The notes under the pieces: generated by a model
The model's database searches: none
Told to the model about the DNA's origin: nothing
What the model saw: only the letters and a program-made list of their open reading frames with translations
Translations under genes and position numbers: made by a program
NCBI GenBank assembly: GCA_030372985.1
Contig: JAUCQB010000060.1
Location: forward strand, 1 to 58,051
Origin: Phycisphaerae bacterium
GTDB taxonomy: Bacteria > Planctomycetota > Phycisphaerae > UBA1845 > PWPN01
DNA: 58,051 bases
Reading direction: 5' to 3'
Part shown: positions 25,401 to 33,837 of the stretch, piece after piece
How the letters are laid out: each line of letters starts with the position of its first letter
Position numbering within the stretch: the first letter of the stretch is position 1

Positions 25401-27005
25401 TTGAACGCGATTCGCTTCCTTCTCGTCGCGGGTCTTGGTATTGGCTTGGCTGGCTGTGCACCTCGTCCCGAGCCGGCGAGGCTTTCCCGCGTGGCGTATG
25501 CCGACAAATGCCTGGGTGCTTGGGCGGGGCAGATGGTCGGCGTCTGCTATGGCGAACCGTACCAGTTCCAGTCTAATGGCCGGCCTATTCTCGCGCCTTT
25601 GAAGCCTTGGCAGCCAGACATGGTCGAGGGGGCCCTGCGCCAGGACGACGTGTATGTCGAGCTGACCTTCCTGGCGGCCTTGGAGGAACACGGACTCAAC
25701 ATTACCCCAGAGCAGGCGGGGCGGGCTTTTGCAGAAACGCCTTATCCCCTTTGGCATGCCAACCTTTGCGGTCGGCAGAACGTGCGCAACGGGATCATGC
25801 CCCCCAGGTCAGGTCGGCCGGCCTACAACCGGCACTGTGACGATATCGATTTCCAGATCGAGGCGGACGTCTTCGGCATCATTTGTCCCGGGCTGCCCCG
25901 GGAGTCCAACCGCTTGTGCGACGTCTTCGGCCACATCATGAACTACGGTGACGGTGTCTACGGTGGGATGTTTGTTGCCGGAATGTACACGGAGGCGTTC
26001 TTTGAGAGCCAGGATGTCATGAAGGTCATTCAGGCCGGGTTGTCCTGCATCCCGCCTCAATCGACCTACTACCGCTGCATCGCCGACACCCTTGCGTGGT
26101 GCCAGGCGTATCCCCACGACTGGGTCGCAGCCTGGAACGAGGTTGAACGAAGCTACAACGACGATAACGATTGCATGCCGGGCAACCCCTATAACATCGA
26201 TGCCAAGCTTAACGGGGCATACGCTGTCATCGGCCTGATCTACGGCCAGGGCGACCTGATGCGGACCATGGATATCTGCATCCGTTGCGGGCAGGCCTCG
26301 GACTCGTCGGCCGCCAACGCCGCCGGCATCGTCGGATGCATGAAAGGCTACCAGGGCCTCGACCCTGGCATTGTTGCCGGTATCCCCCTGATTGCGCACG
26401 AACGGTTCCTCGGTTCCGATTACACCGTGAGGACCCTGGTGCGATCCTGCCAGCGCGTGGCCGAACTGGTCATCCATCGTGCGGGCGGAGAGGTCAATGA
26501 CCAAGAGTACGTGTTCATCAGGCAACAGCCGACGCCGCCGCAGGGGCTGGAGCAGTGGGAAAACAAGGAGCGAGCGATCCGCGTGCCGGTTACCACGAAT
26601 GAGGTCGAACTATGGAACAAGCAGTGGCGGGTGGTCCGGGCGAATTCGAGCTTCAAGGGCGGGCACTACCCGGCCGCCTACGGCCGTGAGAACGTGCTGA
26701 TGGTCAATCCGATCACGCCCGATTCGCCGGCGGCCATCGAAACGTGGCTGCGCGTGCCCGAAACACCGCACCCGCAGCTCAACGTTGAGGTTGCCTCGGA
26801 CGGCCAGCACGGCGACTTCCTGCTCAAGATCTTCATCAGTAATCAACTGGCCCGGGAGGTCGTGGTCAGCACCGCCGGTCAGTTCACCACCGAGAAGGTC
26901 GACGTGCAGGCCTTGCCCAACACCGCTGTCCTTGTCCGAATTGAGTTCCATGCCAATGACTGGTCCGTCGAAGCCGGTTATCTGAAGGATGTGAGCATCA
27001 AGTAG
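25401..27005 (+). CDS. ADP-ribosylglycohydrolase-family lipoprotein
   Basis: A 534-residue protein. The first 17 residues form a lipoprotein signal ending in LAGC, so the protein is probably lipid-anchored outside the cytoplasm. The ADP-ribosylglycohydrolase (ARH/DraG-like) domain covers about residues 30-375. Metal-site motifs include ALRQDDVYVELTFL, NRHCDDIDFQIEADVFG and a C-terminal ASDSSAANAAGIVG. An additional beta-rich domain of about 120 residues follows. The start is an unusual TTG at 25401 with GGAAGGA six bases upstream; no ATG in a suitable position exists. Planctomycetes encode many exported members whose substrates are not known, so action on ADP-ribose is not certain. Confidence 0.82.
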   Translation: MNAIRFLLVAGLGIGLAGCAPRPEPARLSRVAYADKCLGAWAGQMVGVCYGEPYQFQSNGRPILAPLKPWQPDMVEGALRQDDVYVELTFLAALEEHGLNITPEQAGRAFAETPYPLWHANLCGRQNVRNGIMPPRSGRPAYNRHCDDIDFQIEADVFGIICPGLPRESNRLCDVFGHIMNYGDGVYGGMFVAGMYTEAFFESQDVMKVIQAGLSCIPPQSTYYRCIADTLAWCQAYPHDWVAAWNEVERSYNDDNDCMPGNPYNIDAKLNGAYAVIGLIYGQGDLMRTMDICIRCGQASDSSAANAAGIVGCMKGYQGLDPGIVAGIPLIAHERFLGSDYTVRTLVRSCQRVAELVIHRAGGEVNDQEYVFIRQQPTPPQGLEQWENKERAIRVPVTTNEVELWNKQWRVVRANSSFKGGHYPAAYGRENVLMVNPITPDSPAAIETWLRVPETPHPQLNVEVASDGQHGDFLLKIFISNQLAREVVVSTAGQFTTEKVDVQALPNTAVLVRIEFHANDWSVEAGYLKDVSIK

Positions 27006-27099
27006 TTGTCTACACACGCCTGACTCGGGGCCGGCTGGGTGGCGGATGGCCCATTCTCGCCACGGCAAGGGCGGGTCCGTCGATGATCGAATGAGATGA

Positions 27100-28440
27100 T
27101 CACAGGTGATAAGGGTAGCGTTGCGGCTTGCCCAGCAGGCGGTTGGCCTGTTCGTCGCCGATGACCTCCTGCCTGTCGCCGTCCCAGACCAGCTTGCGGC
27201 CCAGCAGGTACGACAGATTGCCGAGATTGCACAGCGTCGCCACACGGTGGCCTATTTCGATATCCACGGCCGGCCGTCTGCCCTCGTGAATGGCCTTGAA
27301 CCAGTCGGCCTTGTGGTTCATGTTGAAATCGTCGTATTCATCTGTTCGGGGAGGAACGACGCCGCCAGGCGGCACCTTGAAGTTGACCGCTTCCGGTTCG
27401 GCGTCCTTGTATGCCCCTTCCCACTCCAGAATCAGCCGGCCCTTCTCGCCCCAGAACACGTTTCCGAACTCGCTCTTGCCGACCTTCTCGCCCGGCTGAG
27501 CCCAAATCAGTTGCCAGTCGGGATTCTTGAATGTGTAGGTGACATCCATCGTGACCGGGCAGTCCCAGAGCCCTTTGGTCGGCGGGGTGCCCGTGGCCTC
27601 GACGGTAAACGAGGTCTGATCGTCGGCGTTCATGCACCACAGGATGGTGCTGAACTGGTGCGCCCCGCGATCGCGGATCTGGCCGCCGCCCGATTCCATC
27701 ATCCAGCGGAACGTGCCCGGACAGTATCGCGGGTTGTAAGGCCGCCATCGCAGCGGCCCCAGCCACAGGTCCCAGTCCAACTCGGGCGGGGGGTCGCAGT
27801 CCGGTACCGGGTTCTCGTCGATCGGCGTCTCATAGTGCCAGCATGTCACCTTCGTGACCTTGCCGACAATGCCGTTGCGGATGGCTATGCAGGTTGCGTG
27901 GGCACCCTTGGCGGTCCTCGCCTGGGCGCCGACCTGGACGGCTCGCTTGTACCGCCTGGCCGCCGCCACCATGGCCTTGCCTTCTTCTATCGTTACCGAA
28001 GCGGGCTTCTCGACGTACACGTGCTTTCCGCATTCGCACGCGTGAACGCTCTGCACGGCGTGCCAATGATCCGGGGTCGCGATCACGACCGCGTCGATGT
28101 CCTTGCGTTCGAGGACATAGCGGTAGTCGCGGTAGGGCGTGACCCCGGGCCCGGCCGTCTCGACGGCCTTGGCGAGCGTCCTCTCGTCCGCATCGCAGAC
28201 GGCCGCGATGTTGACCTTGCCCTCCTTCCTGAACTCCAGCAGGTTCTTGAGATGAACCGTGCCCATGCCTCCGACGCCGATGACCGCCACGGTCAGACGT
28301 TTATTCGCCGATGTGCTCGCTGTGGCCGCCAGCGTGCCTGAGGGGAGGATGTAGGGCCAGCCGATGGCGGCACCGGCAACAGAACCGGTGGTCTTGAGCA
28401 ACCTGCGTCGTGATATCCGGGTGTCTTGTTTTCGGCTCAT
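27100..28440 (-). CDS. Tat-exported Gfo/Idh/MocA-family oxidoreductase
   Basis: A 446-residue NAD(P)-dependent sugar oxidoreductase of a type greatly expanded in planctomycetes. The N-terminus has a Tat signal (RRRLLKTTG, then a hydrophobic stretch to about residue 38). The Rossmann fold motif AVIGVGGMGTVHLKNLL is near residue 52, and the EKP motif (VYVEKPASVT) near 145 supplies the catalytic Lys. The length and the C-terminal ALGNLSYLLGRK-like helix fit exported bacterial members. The substrate is unknown. It converges on the ADP-ribosylglycohydrolase gene and is divergent from the arsenic island, whose ArsR promoter lies in the 130-base gap. Confidence 0.9.
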   Translation of the reverse strand: MSRKQDTRISRRRLLKTTGSVAGAAIGWPYILPSGTLAATASTSANKRLTVAVIGVGGMGTVHLKNLLEFRKEGKVNIAAVCDADERTLAKAVETAGPGVTPYRDYRYVLERKDIDAVVIATPDHWHAVQSVHACECGKHVYVEKPASVTIEEGKAMVAAARRYKRAVQVGAQARTAKGAHATCIAIRNGIVGKVTKVTCWHYETPIDENPVPDCDPPPELDWDLWLGPLRWRPYNPRYCPGTFRWMMESGGGQIRDRGAHQFSTILWCMNADDQTSFTVEATGTPPTKGLWDCPVTMDVTYTFKNPDWQLIWAQPGEKVGKSEFGNVFWGEKGRLILEWEGAYKDAEPEAVNFKVPPGGVVPPRTDEYDDFNMNHKADWFKAIHEGRRPAVDIEIGHRVATLCNLGNLSYLLGRKLVWDGDRQEVIGDEQANRLLGKPQRYPYHL

Positions 28441-28530
28441 GTTTCAGGCCTCTCACGAAGCGAATGGGTCGGATGGATCTTAACGACGGGTATCTGCCCC
28501 GTCTATGTACGCTGCCTGGTGAGCCCGGGC

Positions 28531-28558
28531 TTGACTTTGCGGAACTATATGCCATAAT
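28531..28558 (+). promoter_or_regulatory. promoter of the arsenic island (upstream of arsR)
   Basis: TTGACT (28531-28536), a 16-base spacer and CATAAT (28553-28558). The expected start near 28565 is only about six bases before the arsR ATG, so the transcript would be nearly leaderless. Direct repeats GCCATGAA at 28560-28575 overlap this position and could belong to the ArsR operator (inference). Confidence 0.55.
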
Positions 28559-28570
28559 TGCCATGAAGCC

Positions 28571-28894
28571 ATGAAGATCAGATCCAAACCACACTATGAA
28601 GCACGAGCCAGGGTCGCCAAAGCCCTCGCCCATCCCAGCCGTCTGCTGATTCTTGATGTTCTGGCCGAGGGAGAGGTTTGCGTGTGCAAGCTGACACCCC
28701 TGGTCGGAGCGGATCAGTCCACGGTGTCCAAGCACCTGGCAATCCTCAAGAACGCCGGGCTGATCGGGGACCGCAAAGAAGGTCTCAACACCTACTACAG
28801 TCTGAAGGTCTGTTGCCTGGAAGGATTCTGGAAATGTGTCGAGTCGGTCTTGAAACACAGCTTGAAGGAGCAAGCCGCAGCGCTTGGTTCATAG
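28571..28894 (+). CDS. arsR: ArsR/SmtB-family metalloregulator
   Basis: A 107-residue winged-helix repressor. The metal-binding motif EVCVCKLT puts Cys37 and Cys39 at the start of helix 3, as in arsenite-responsive ArsR proteins. The recognition helix is ADQSTVSKHLAILKNAGLI. Additional cysteines at 81-82 and 89 could complete an As(III) site. It is the first gene of an eleven-gene co-directional arsenic island and is expected to repress it until arsenite binds. No ribosome-binding site is visible, in agreement with the nearly leaderless promoter just upstream. A second ATG at 28563 is out of frame and gives only a three-codon frame. Confidence 0.93.
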   Translation: MKIRSKPHYEARARVAKALAHPSRLLILDVLAEGEVCVCKLTPLVGADQSTVSKHLAILKNAGLIGDRKEGLNTYYSLKVCCLEGFWKCVESVLKHSLKEQAAALGS

Positions 28895-29009
28895 GCGGGC
28901 GCGGGCCGCTTTTTGTTGTGCCCCATTCATGGCGCGTTGGCCATGTAGCCATGGACTGGAGCCTGTCAGGGGTTCGACAAACGGAATTCGCGTGGGGAGG
29001 CTCTGCCGG

Positions 29010-30365
29010 ATGATCACCGACTGGAAATCCGAGTCCAGGAAGCTGATCTGGGGTGTTGTTGTTTTCGTCGCCTGCTTCGCCATGCCGGTGGACTGGCCGC
29101 GATTCAGTAAGGCGGTCTTCGAGGCCCTGGCACTGACCAAGTGGTATGCCCAGGAGCACGTCCTGCTCTGCCTGATCCCCGCTTTCTTTATCGCCGGGGC
29201 GATTGCCGTTTTCGTCAGTCAGGCGTCGGTCATGAAGTACCTGGGCCCCCAAGCGCCCAAGGTGCTGGCCTATGGCGTGGCGTCGGTCAGCGGCACGATT
29301 CTGGCGGTTTGTTCGTGTACGGTGTTGCCCCTCTTCGCGGGAATCTGGCGCATGGGGGCAGGTCTTGGCCCCGCGACGGCGTTCCTCTATTCGGGTCCGG
29401 CCATCAATGTGCTGGCCATCATTCTGACGGCCCGCATTCTGGGCCTGGAGATCGGTATTGCCCGTGCCGTCGGGGCGATTCTGTTCAGCATCGTGATCGG
29501 TCTGATCATGCACCTGATCTACCGCAAGGAAGAGACGGCCAAAGCCGATGCGGCCATGATGATGCCGGAAGCACAGGTCGATCGGCCCTTGTGGCAGAAC
29601 GTCCTCTACTTCGGTGCCATGGTCGGCATCCTGGTGTTCGCCAACTGGGGCAAGCCGGATGTGGCCTCGGGCTTCTGGCACGGGGTCTGGTCCGGCAAGT
29701 GGCTGATCACTTCGGTTTTCGCCGTTGCCTTGGCTCTCATTCTCGGGGTCTGGTTCAGCATCAAATGGTGGAAGCTGGCTGCGGTGGCCGCGGCAACGGT
29801 TGCCGCCTGGCTGGTCAGCGCATCCTGGATCGCCCCTGCCATTCACGGCGCCGCCGACGGTCATCATCTTCCGTGGGAAGCCATGATCCCCTTTGCCGTG
29901 GCGGTGGTCGGTCTGTCGGTCATTCTGGCCGTCCGGAATGATCCGTCCGGCGAATGGTTCTATCAATCCTGGACGTTCACGAAACAGATCACGCCGCTGC
30001 TGTTGTTCGGCGTGCTGGTGGCGGGCTTTCTGCTGGGACGGCCGGGCGAGGAGGGCATGATTCCCAACGCCTGGGTCGCGCGTCTGGTGGGCGGCAATTC
30101 GCTGTGGGCCAACGTCTTCGCGGCGCTTATTGGCGCGTTCATGTACTTCGCAACATTGACCGAGGTGCCGATCCTGCAGGGGCTGATGGGCTCGGGCATG
30201 GGCAAGGGCCCGGCCCTGGCGATGCTCTTGGCGGGCCCGGCGGTGAGTCTGCCGAGCATGCTGGTCATTCGCAGCATCATGGGTACACAGAAAACGGTCG
30301 TGTTTGTATCGCTGGTCGTGGTCATGGCCACGATCTCGGGAATGATTTTCGGCGCGATGCCGTAA
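29010..30365 (+). CDS. ArsP-like permease (DUF318/UPF0718 family)
   Basis: A 451-residue integral membrane protein with about ten to twelve predicted helices. The motif SGTILAVCSCTVLPLFAGI, with its CSC cysteines, is characteristic of the PF03773 permease family that includes ArsP, an exporter of trivalent organoarsenicals. A second half-repeat contains MYFATLTEVPILQGLMGSGM. The ATG at 29010 is chosen because GGGGAGG lies nine bases upstream; the longer frame from 28884 lacks support. It follows arsR by 115 bases and precedes the small thioredoxin by 111. Family members also include possible Cu/Zn exporters, so organoarsenical export is an inference from the arsM/acr3 context. Confidence 0.85.
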   Translation: MITDWKSESRKLIWGVVVFVACFAMPVDWPRFSKAVFEALALTKWYAQEHVLLCLIPAFFIAGAIAVFVSQASVMKYLGPQAPKVLAYGVASVSGTILAVCSCTVLPLFAGIWRMGAGLGPATAFLYSGPAINVLAIILTARILGLEIGIARAVGAILFSIVIGLIMHLIYRKEETAKADAAMMMPEAQVDRPLWQNVLYFGAMVGILVFANWGKPDVASGFWHGVWSGKWLITSVFAVALALILGVWFSIKWWKLAAVAAATVAAWLVSASWIAPAIHGAADGHHLPWEAMIPFAVAVVGLSVILAVRNDPSGEWFYQSWTFTKQITPLLLFGVLVAGFLLGRPGEEGMIPNAWVARLVGGNSLWANVFAALIGAFMYFATLTEVPILQGLMGSGMGKGPALAMLLAGPAVSLPSMLVIRSIMGTQKTVVFVSLVVVMATISGMIFGAMP

Positions 30366-30476
30366 CGGGAGAAGGATCCTGAACAGGGTTGGGCACGGTC
30401 GGAGCCTTGCGAAATCCCACGGACGAAGCAGGACGGAGACCTGCCGTCTCAGGCTCAACCACACTGGAGATTGAAC

Positions 30477-30719
30477 ATGAAGATCGAGATTCTCGGAACC
30501 GGTTGTCCGAAGTGTACAACGCTGGCCGCGAACGCCGACAAGGCCGCCAAAGCCCTTGGCGTTCAGTACGAGTTGTGCAAGGTGACGCAGATCAAGGACA
30601 TCATGCAGCGCGGGGTGATGATGACCCCGGCCCTGGCAATTGACGGAGAAGTGAAATCGGCGGGCAAGGTTCTTTCGGAAGCGGAGATCACCACGCTGTT
30701 GACCAGCGCGATGACGTAG
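30477..30719 (+). CDS. small thioredoxin/glutaredoxin-like redox protein
   Basis: An 80-residue protein of the minimal thioredoxin family (TM0996/MTH895-type), with active site CPKC at residues 10-13 and the cis-Pro motif MMTPALAIDG. It has no signal peptide, so it is cytoplasmic. Such proteins very often sit next to PF03773 permease genes and may supply reducing power or act as a thiol relay. The ATG at 30477 has GGAGA seven bases upstream. The ArsF-like gene follows by 52 bases. Confidence 0.9.
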   Translation: MKIEILGTGCPKCTTLAANADKAAKALGVQYELCKVTQIKDIMQRGVMMTPALAIDGEVKSAGKVLSEAEITTLLTSAMT

Positions 30720-30771
30720 CGAGCTCTGCGGCCCTCGGGAGCGAGAAGATCTCGTTGAGGTGCATTGAATA

Positions 30772-31467
30772 ATGCGGCCTTGCCAACAGTGTGATGGCGG
30801 CTACCCGATCGGCTTGTGGATGTCGGCGCTGCTGATATTCATGGTGGTGATCGCGTGGAAGCAGTGGCCGCGCATGGGACGAGCGGGGCGAGTGGGTATC
30901 ATCGCAGCCTGTATCGCGGTCCTCGTCGGCTCGATCGTGACCAGCTACTGGCGAGGCGCGACGGGCTCGGCGGGAGGAACATGCGCGACCTGCATGATGC
31001 CGGTTTCTCCAAGTCCTGCCACTGGCCCCGCCCCTGCCGCTCGCCCGGTCACCCAGTCAGCGGGGGTCACAACAACGGTCGCCTCGCAGCCGGTCGTCGA
31101 ATCCGGCGTTTTCGAGGCGTCTCCGGACGTGGTTGCCTTCTACTTCCACCGATCGGTCCGTTGCCACTCCTGCCTGCAGATCGAGGAGTGGGCCAAGCAG
31201 GCGATTGAGATACACTTTGCCGGAGAGCTCTCCGGCGGGCTGATTGAATGGCGGCCCATCAACATCGAAGAATCGGGGAACGAACACTTCGAGAAGGATT
31301 ACGCGTTGACCGGGCAGTCACTGGTCCTGGTTCGGATGAGAGACGGGCAACCAGTGGAGTGGAAGAATCTGAAATCGGTTTGGGAACTACTGGGTGATTA
31401 CGCTCGTTTTACTGAATACGTGCGGACGGAATTGTCGTCGTTCCTTGGCGGCGTGTCCGGGACGTAG
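30772..31467 (+). CDS. ArsF-family membrane protein with three CxxC motifs
   Basis: A 231-residue protein. The N-terminus has CQQC (4-7), then two hydrophobic helices (about 13-30 and 42-58), then CATC (71-74). A Pro/Ala-rich linker follows, and then a thioredoxin-like domain with CHSC (131-134) and EWRPINIEESGNEHF and VEWKNLKSVWELLGD stretches that match the ArsF family as I recall it from genome annotation. With two helices, all three CxxC motifs would lie on the same side, presumably the periplasm, forming a thiol relay. Its position between the redox thioredoxins and the permease gene supports a role in arsenical reduction or handling (inference). Confidence 0.75.
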   Translation: MRPCQQCDGGYPIGLWMSALLIFMVVIAWKQWPRMGRAGRVGIIAACIAVLVGSIVTSYWRGATGSAGGTCATCMMPVSPSPATGPAPAARPVTQSAGVTTTVASQPVVESGVFEASPDVVAFYFHRSVRCHSCLQIEEWAKQAIEIHFAGELSGGLIEWRPINIEESGNEHFEKDYALTGQSLVLVRMRDGQPVEWKNLKSVWELLGDYARFTEYVRTELSSFLGGVSGT

Positions 31468-31500
31468 GCTCGGTATGCCAAGCAGGAGAGTGTGGCTATC

Positions 31501-32055
31501 ATGAACAAGATTCTGAAGATCAGCATCGTCGCGGCCTTGCTGATTGTCGTGGGTGTCATCATGGCGTGCAAGCAGAGGAGCAAGGACACGTTCCGCAGCG
31601 GAGATCGGCCGCAAGCACCAGCGAATGCGGAAAGCCGACCTGCCGAGGCGCAGAAGGGGCACGATCAGACGGTCCCCAAGGCGCTGCCGCGGCTCGTGGA
31701 TCTGGGTGCAACCAAGTGTATCCCGTGCAAGATGATGGCCCCAATCCTCGAAAACCTGAAGAAGGAGTATGCCGCTCGGCTGCAAGTGGAATTCATTGAT
31801 GTCTGGCAGAATCCGAAGGCCGGGGAGCAGTACAAGATTGGTCTGATCCCGACGCAGATCTTCTACGATGCTTCGGGCAAGGAACTCTTCCGCCATGAGG
31901 GCTTCTTCTCAAGAGAGGATATCCTGGCGAAGTGGAAGGAACTGGGGGTTGACTTGACCGCGAAACCGGCCGCTGCGATCGTTCGCCCGGGCTGGCTCGT
32001 TGCCTCGGCGGCAGGCAAGCCAACGCGTGATGAAGTGGGTGCACCTCGCGGCTGA
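31501..32055 (+). CDS. membrane-anchored thioredoxin-fold lipoprotein
   Basis: A 184-residue exported thioredoxin. Residues 5-22 are hydrophobic and end in a lipobox-like VIMAC (Cys23), so it is likely a lipoprotein. The thioredoxin domain (about 60-170) has active site CIPC at residues 73-76 in LGATKCIPCKMMAP, and the cis-Pro in LIPTQIFYD. It is the first of three related thioredoxins here; the others have CRPC and CQAC. CcdA, encoded 1.1 kb downstream, is the probable electron donor. I use the ATG at 31501; a GTG at 31492 is possible because GGAG lies just before it. Confidence 0.88.
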   Translation: MNKILKISIVAALLIVVGVIMACKQRSKDTFRSGDRPQAPANAESRPAEAQKGHDQTVPKALPRLVDLGATKCIPCKMMAPILENLKKEYAARLQVEFIDVWQNPKAGEQYKIGLIPTQIFYDASGKELFRHEGFFSREDILAKWKELGVDLTAKPAAAIVRPGWLVASAAGKPTRDEVGAPRG

Positions 32056-32131
32056 CGCCACAGGGTGGCCGGAGAGACTCGTTCCCCACCCCCCTGCGAC
32101 GTGGACGAATGGGGCGTCTTGTGAGGTTTAT

Positions 32132-33127
32132 ATGATCAAAAGCATGCTGATTGTGGTCGTTCTCGTGTCAGTTGCCTCTCTCACGAGTGTTTCCGGTTCT
32201 CCCGTTGGTTCCAAGGCGACCGCCAATCCGCCGCCTCAGACGAGGCCTGCCGTTGCCAGAGAACACACCGCGTCCCAGCCGACAGCGACAACGATCGATG
32301 TCGTCCATCCGGGACTGGCTTCCGGTGCCCTGACGTTTGCCGTGCTATCCAAGCTTCCCGACGGTGTTCTCCTGGAGAGCGGAGCGCTTCGATTGAATGA
32401 GGCCGATCTGAAGGCCGAGACAGAGCGCGCACCGGCCGACATGCGGGACCAACTGACCAAGAATGCTTTCTTCCTGCTGGAGAGGATCGCCACCCCAAAG
32501 CTGATCCTCGATGTGGCTCGGCGGGAAGCTGCTGACAAGAGCCAAGCTCCCGGAAAGCCTGAACAGGAGATCGTCAATCAGCACTTGCAGAAGGTCGTCC
32601 AGACGGTCAAGGTCTCGGAGGATGAGGTCAAGGACTTCTATGAGAACAACAAGGACGCGTGCGGTGGCGCCAAGCTCGATCAGATCAAGGAGCAGTTGTT
32701 GCAGTACGTGCTTCAGAAGAAGCAGCAGGCGGCGGTTAAGGAATACGTGCGCACGCTTGGGGAGCGTCTACCGATCCGTGTCTCTGGGGCGTGGGCGGAA
32801 CGGCAGGCCGCTGCGGCCCGGGACAACCCCGTGGATAAGGCCCGGGCGAGCGGGAAGCCCTCGATGGTTGACTTCGGGGCCACCGGCTGCCGCCCGTGCG
32901 ATATGATGGCCCCGATCCTTGAAACGCTCAAGAAGAAGTACGAGGGCAAGGCCAACATCCTCTTCGTGCATGTCCGCAAGGAGCAGATCCTTGCGGAGCG
33001 CTATGATGTCCAGGGTATTCCCCTGCAGGTCTTCTTCGACAAGAACGGGAAGGAAGCGTTTCGGCACATCGGTTTCTTCCCGCAAGCAGAAATCGAGAAG
33101 CAGCTCGCGAAGATGGGGGGAATGTGA
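32132..33127 (+). CDS. exported thioredoxin with SurA-like helical N-terminal region
   Basis: A 331-residue protein. A signal peptide (1-22) and a low-complexity linker lead to a helical region (about 85-215), which resembles the chaperone part of SurA/parvulin-type proteins: RLNEADLKAETERAP, then QEIVNQHLQKVVQT and VSEDEVKDFYENN. The C-terminal thioredoxin domain (about 240-328) has active site CRPC at 253-256 and cis-Pro in QGIPLQVFFD. The family of the middle region is a tentative call. A fusion of a client-binding helical domain with an exported thioredoxin suggests a folding or reducing role outside the cytoplasm. GAGG precedes the ATG by seven bases, and ccdA follows after three bases. 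Confidence 0.8.
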   Translation: MIKSMLIVVVLVSVASLTSVSGSPVGSKATANPPPQTRPAVAREHTASQPTATTIDVVHPGLASGALTFAVLSKLPDGVLLESGALRLNEADLKAETERAPADMRDQLTKNAFFLLERIATPKLILDVARREAADKSQAPGKPEQEIVNQHLQKVVQTVKVSEDEVKDFYENNKDACGGAKLDQIKEQLLQYVLQKKQQAAVKEYVRTLGERLPIRVSGAWAERQAAAARDNPVDKARASGKPSMVDFGATGCRPCDMMAPILETLKKKYEGKANILFVHVRKEQILAERYDVQGIPLQVFFDKNGKEAFRHIGFFPQAEIEKQLAKMGGM

Positions 33128-33130
33128 AAC

Positions 33131-33826
33131 ATGCAAGAGGTTTTTACCACGTTGACCCGCGCAATCGAAGGGTCAGCACTCGTTGCTCTGGTGGCCGCCT
33201 TTGTATGGGGCATCCTCAGCGTCGTGTTGAGCCCTTGTCATCTGGCGAGCATTCCGCTGATCATCGGCTTCATCAGCGAGCAGGGTCAGGTGTCGACACG
33301 CAAGGCGTTTCTTACCTCGACGCTGTTCGCGGTCGGCATTCTGGTGACCATCGGCCTGATCGGTGCGGTCACCGCCGAGGCCGGCCGGATGATGGGCGAC
33401 GTAGGCCCGGTCGGCAATTACCTGGTGAGCATCGTGTTCTTTCTCGTGGGACTTCATCTGCTGGGCGTGATTCCGATGCCGTGGTCCGGTCCGGGACAGG
33501 TCACAATGCAGCGGCGGGGAATGCTCGCCGCCTTTATTCTGGGCTTGATTTTCGGGATCGCACTGGGGCCGTGCACGTTTGCCTACATGGCCCCGATCCT
33601 CGGTCTGATCTTCAAGCTGGGGGCCAAGAGCGTCTCTTACGGGGTCCTGTTGCTGCTTGTTTACGGAATCGGTCATTGCTCGGTGATCGTTCTGGCGGGG
33701 ACCTCGACGGAACTGGTGCAGAAGTACCTGAACTGGAATGAGCGATCGAAGGGGACCACGGTGATGAAGTCTGTCTGTGGCGTGCTGGTCCTGCTCGGGG
33801 GGGCATGGCTGCTCTATATCGCCTGA
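33131..33826 (+). CDS. ccdA: CcdA-type thiol:disulfide electron transporter
   Basis: A 231-residue membrane protein with six predicted helices, of the CcdA/DsbD transmembrane family. It carries electrons from cytoplasmic thioredoxin to exported thioredoxins. The paired redox cysteines are present: Cys36 in LSPCHLASIP and Cys148 in LGPCTFAYMAP. It sits between two exported thioredoxin genes, three bases after one and eleven before the next, so the three are almost certainly co-transcribed. No cytochrome c maturation genes are nearby, which argues that its clients here are the thioredoxins of the arsenic island. Confidence 0.92.
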   Translation: MQEVFTTLTRAIEGSALVALVAAFVWGILSVVLSPCHLASIPLIIGFISEQGQVSTRKAFLTSTLFAVGILVTIGLIGAVTAEAGRMMGDVGPVGNYLVSIVFFLVGLHLLGVIPMPWSGPGQVTMQRRGMLAAFILGLIFGIALGPCTFAYMAPILGLIFKLGAKSVSYGVLLLLVYGIGHCSVIVLAGTSTELVQKYLNWNERSKGTTVMKSVCGVLVLLGGAWLLYIA

Positions 33827-33837
33827 TGAGGTGGCGC

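Noticed and set aside
27106..28341. 411-residue frame antisense to the Gfo/Idh/MocA gene
   Set aside because: A shadow of a well-supported oxidoreductase; no start signal or domain.
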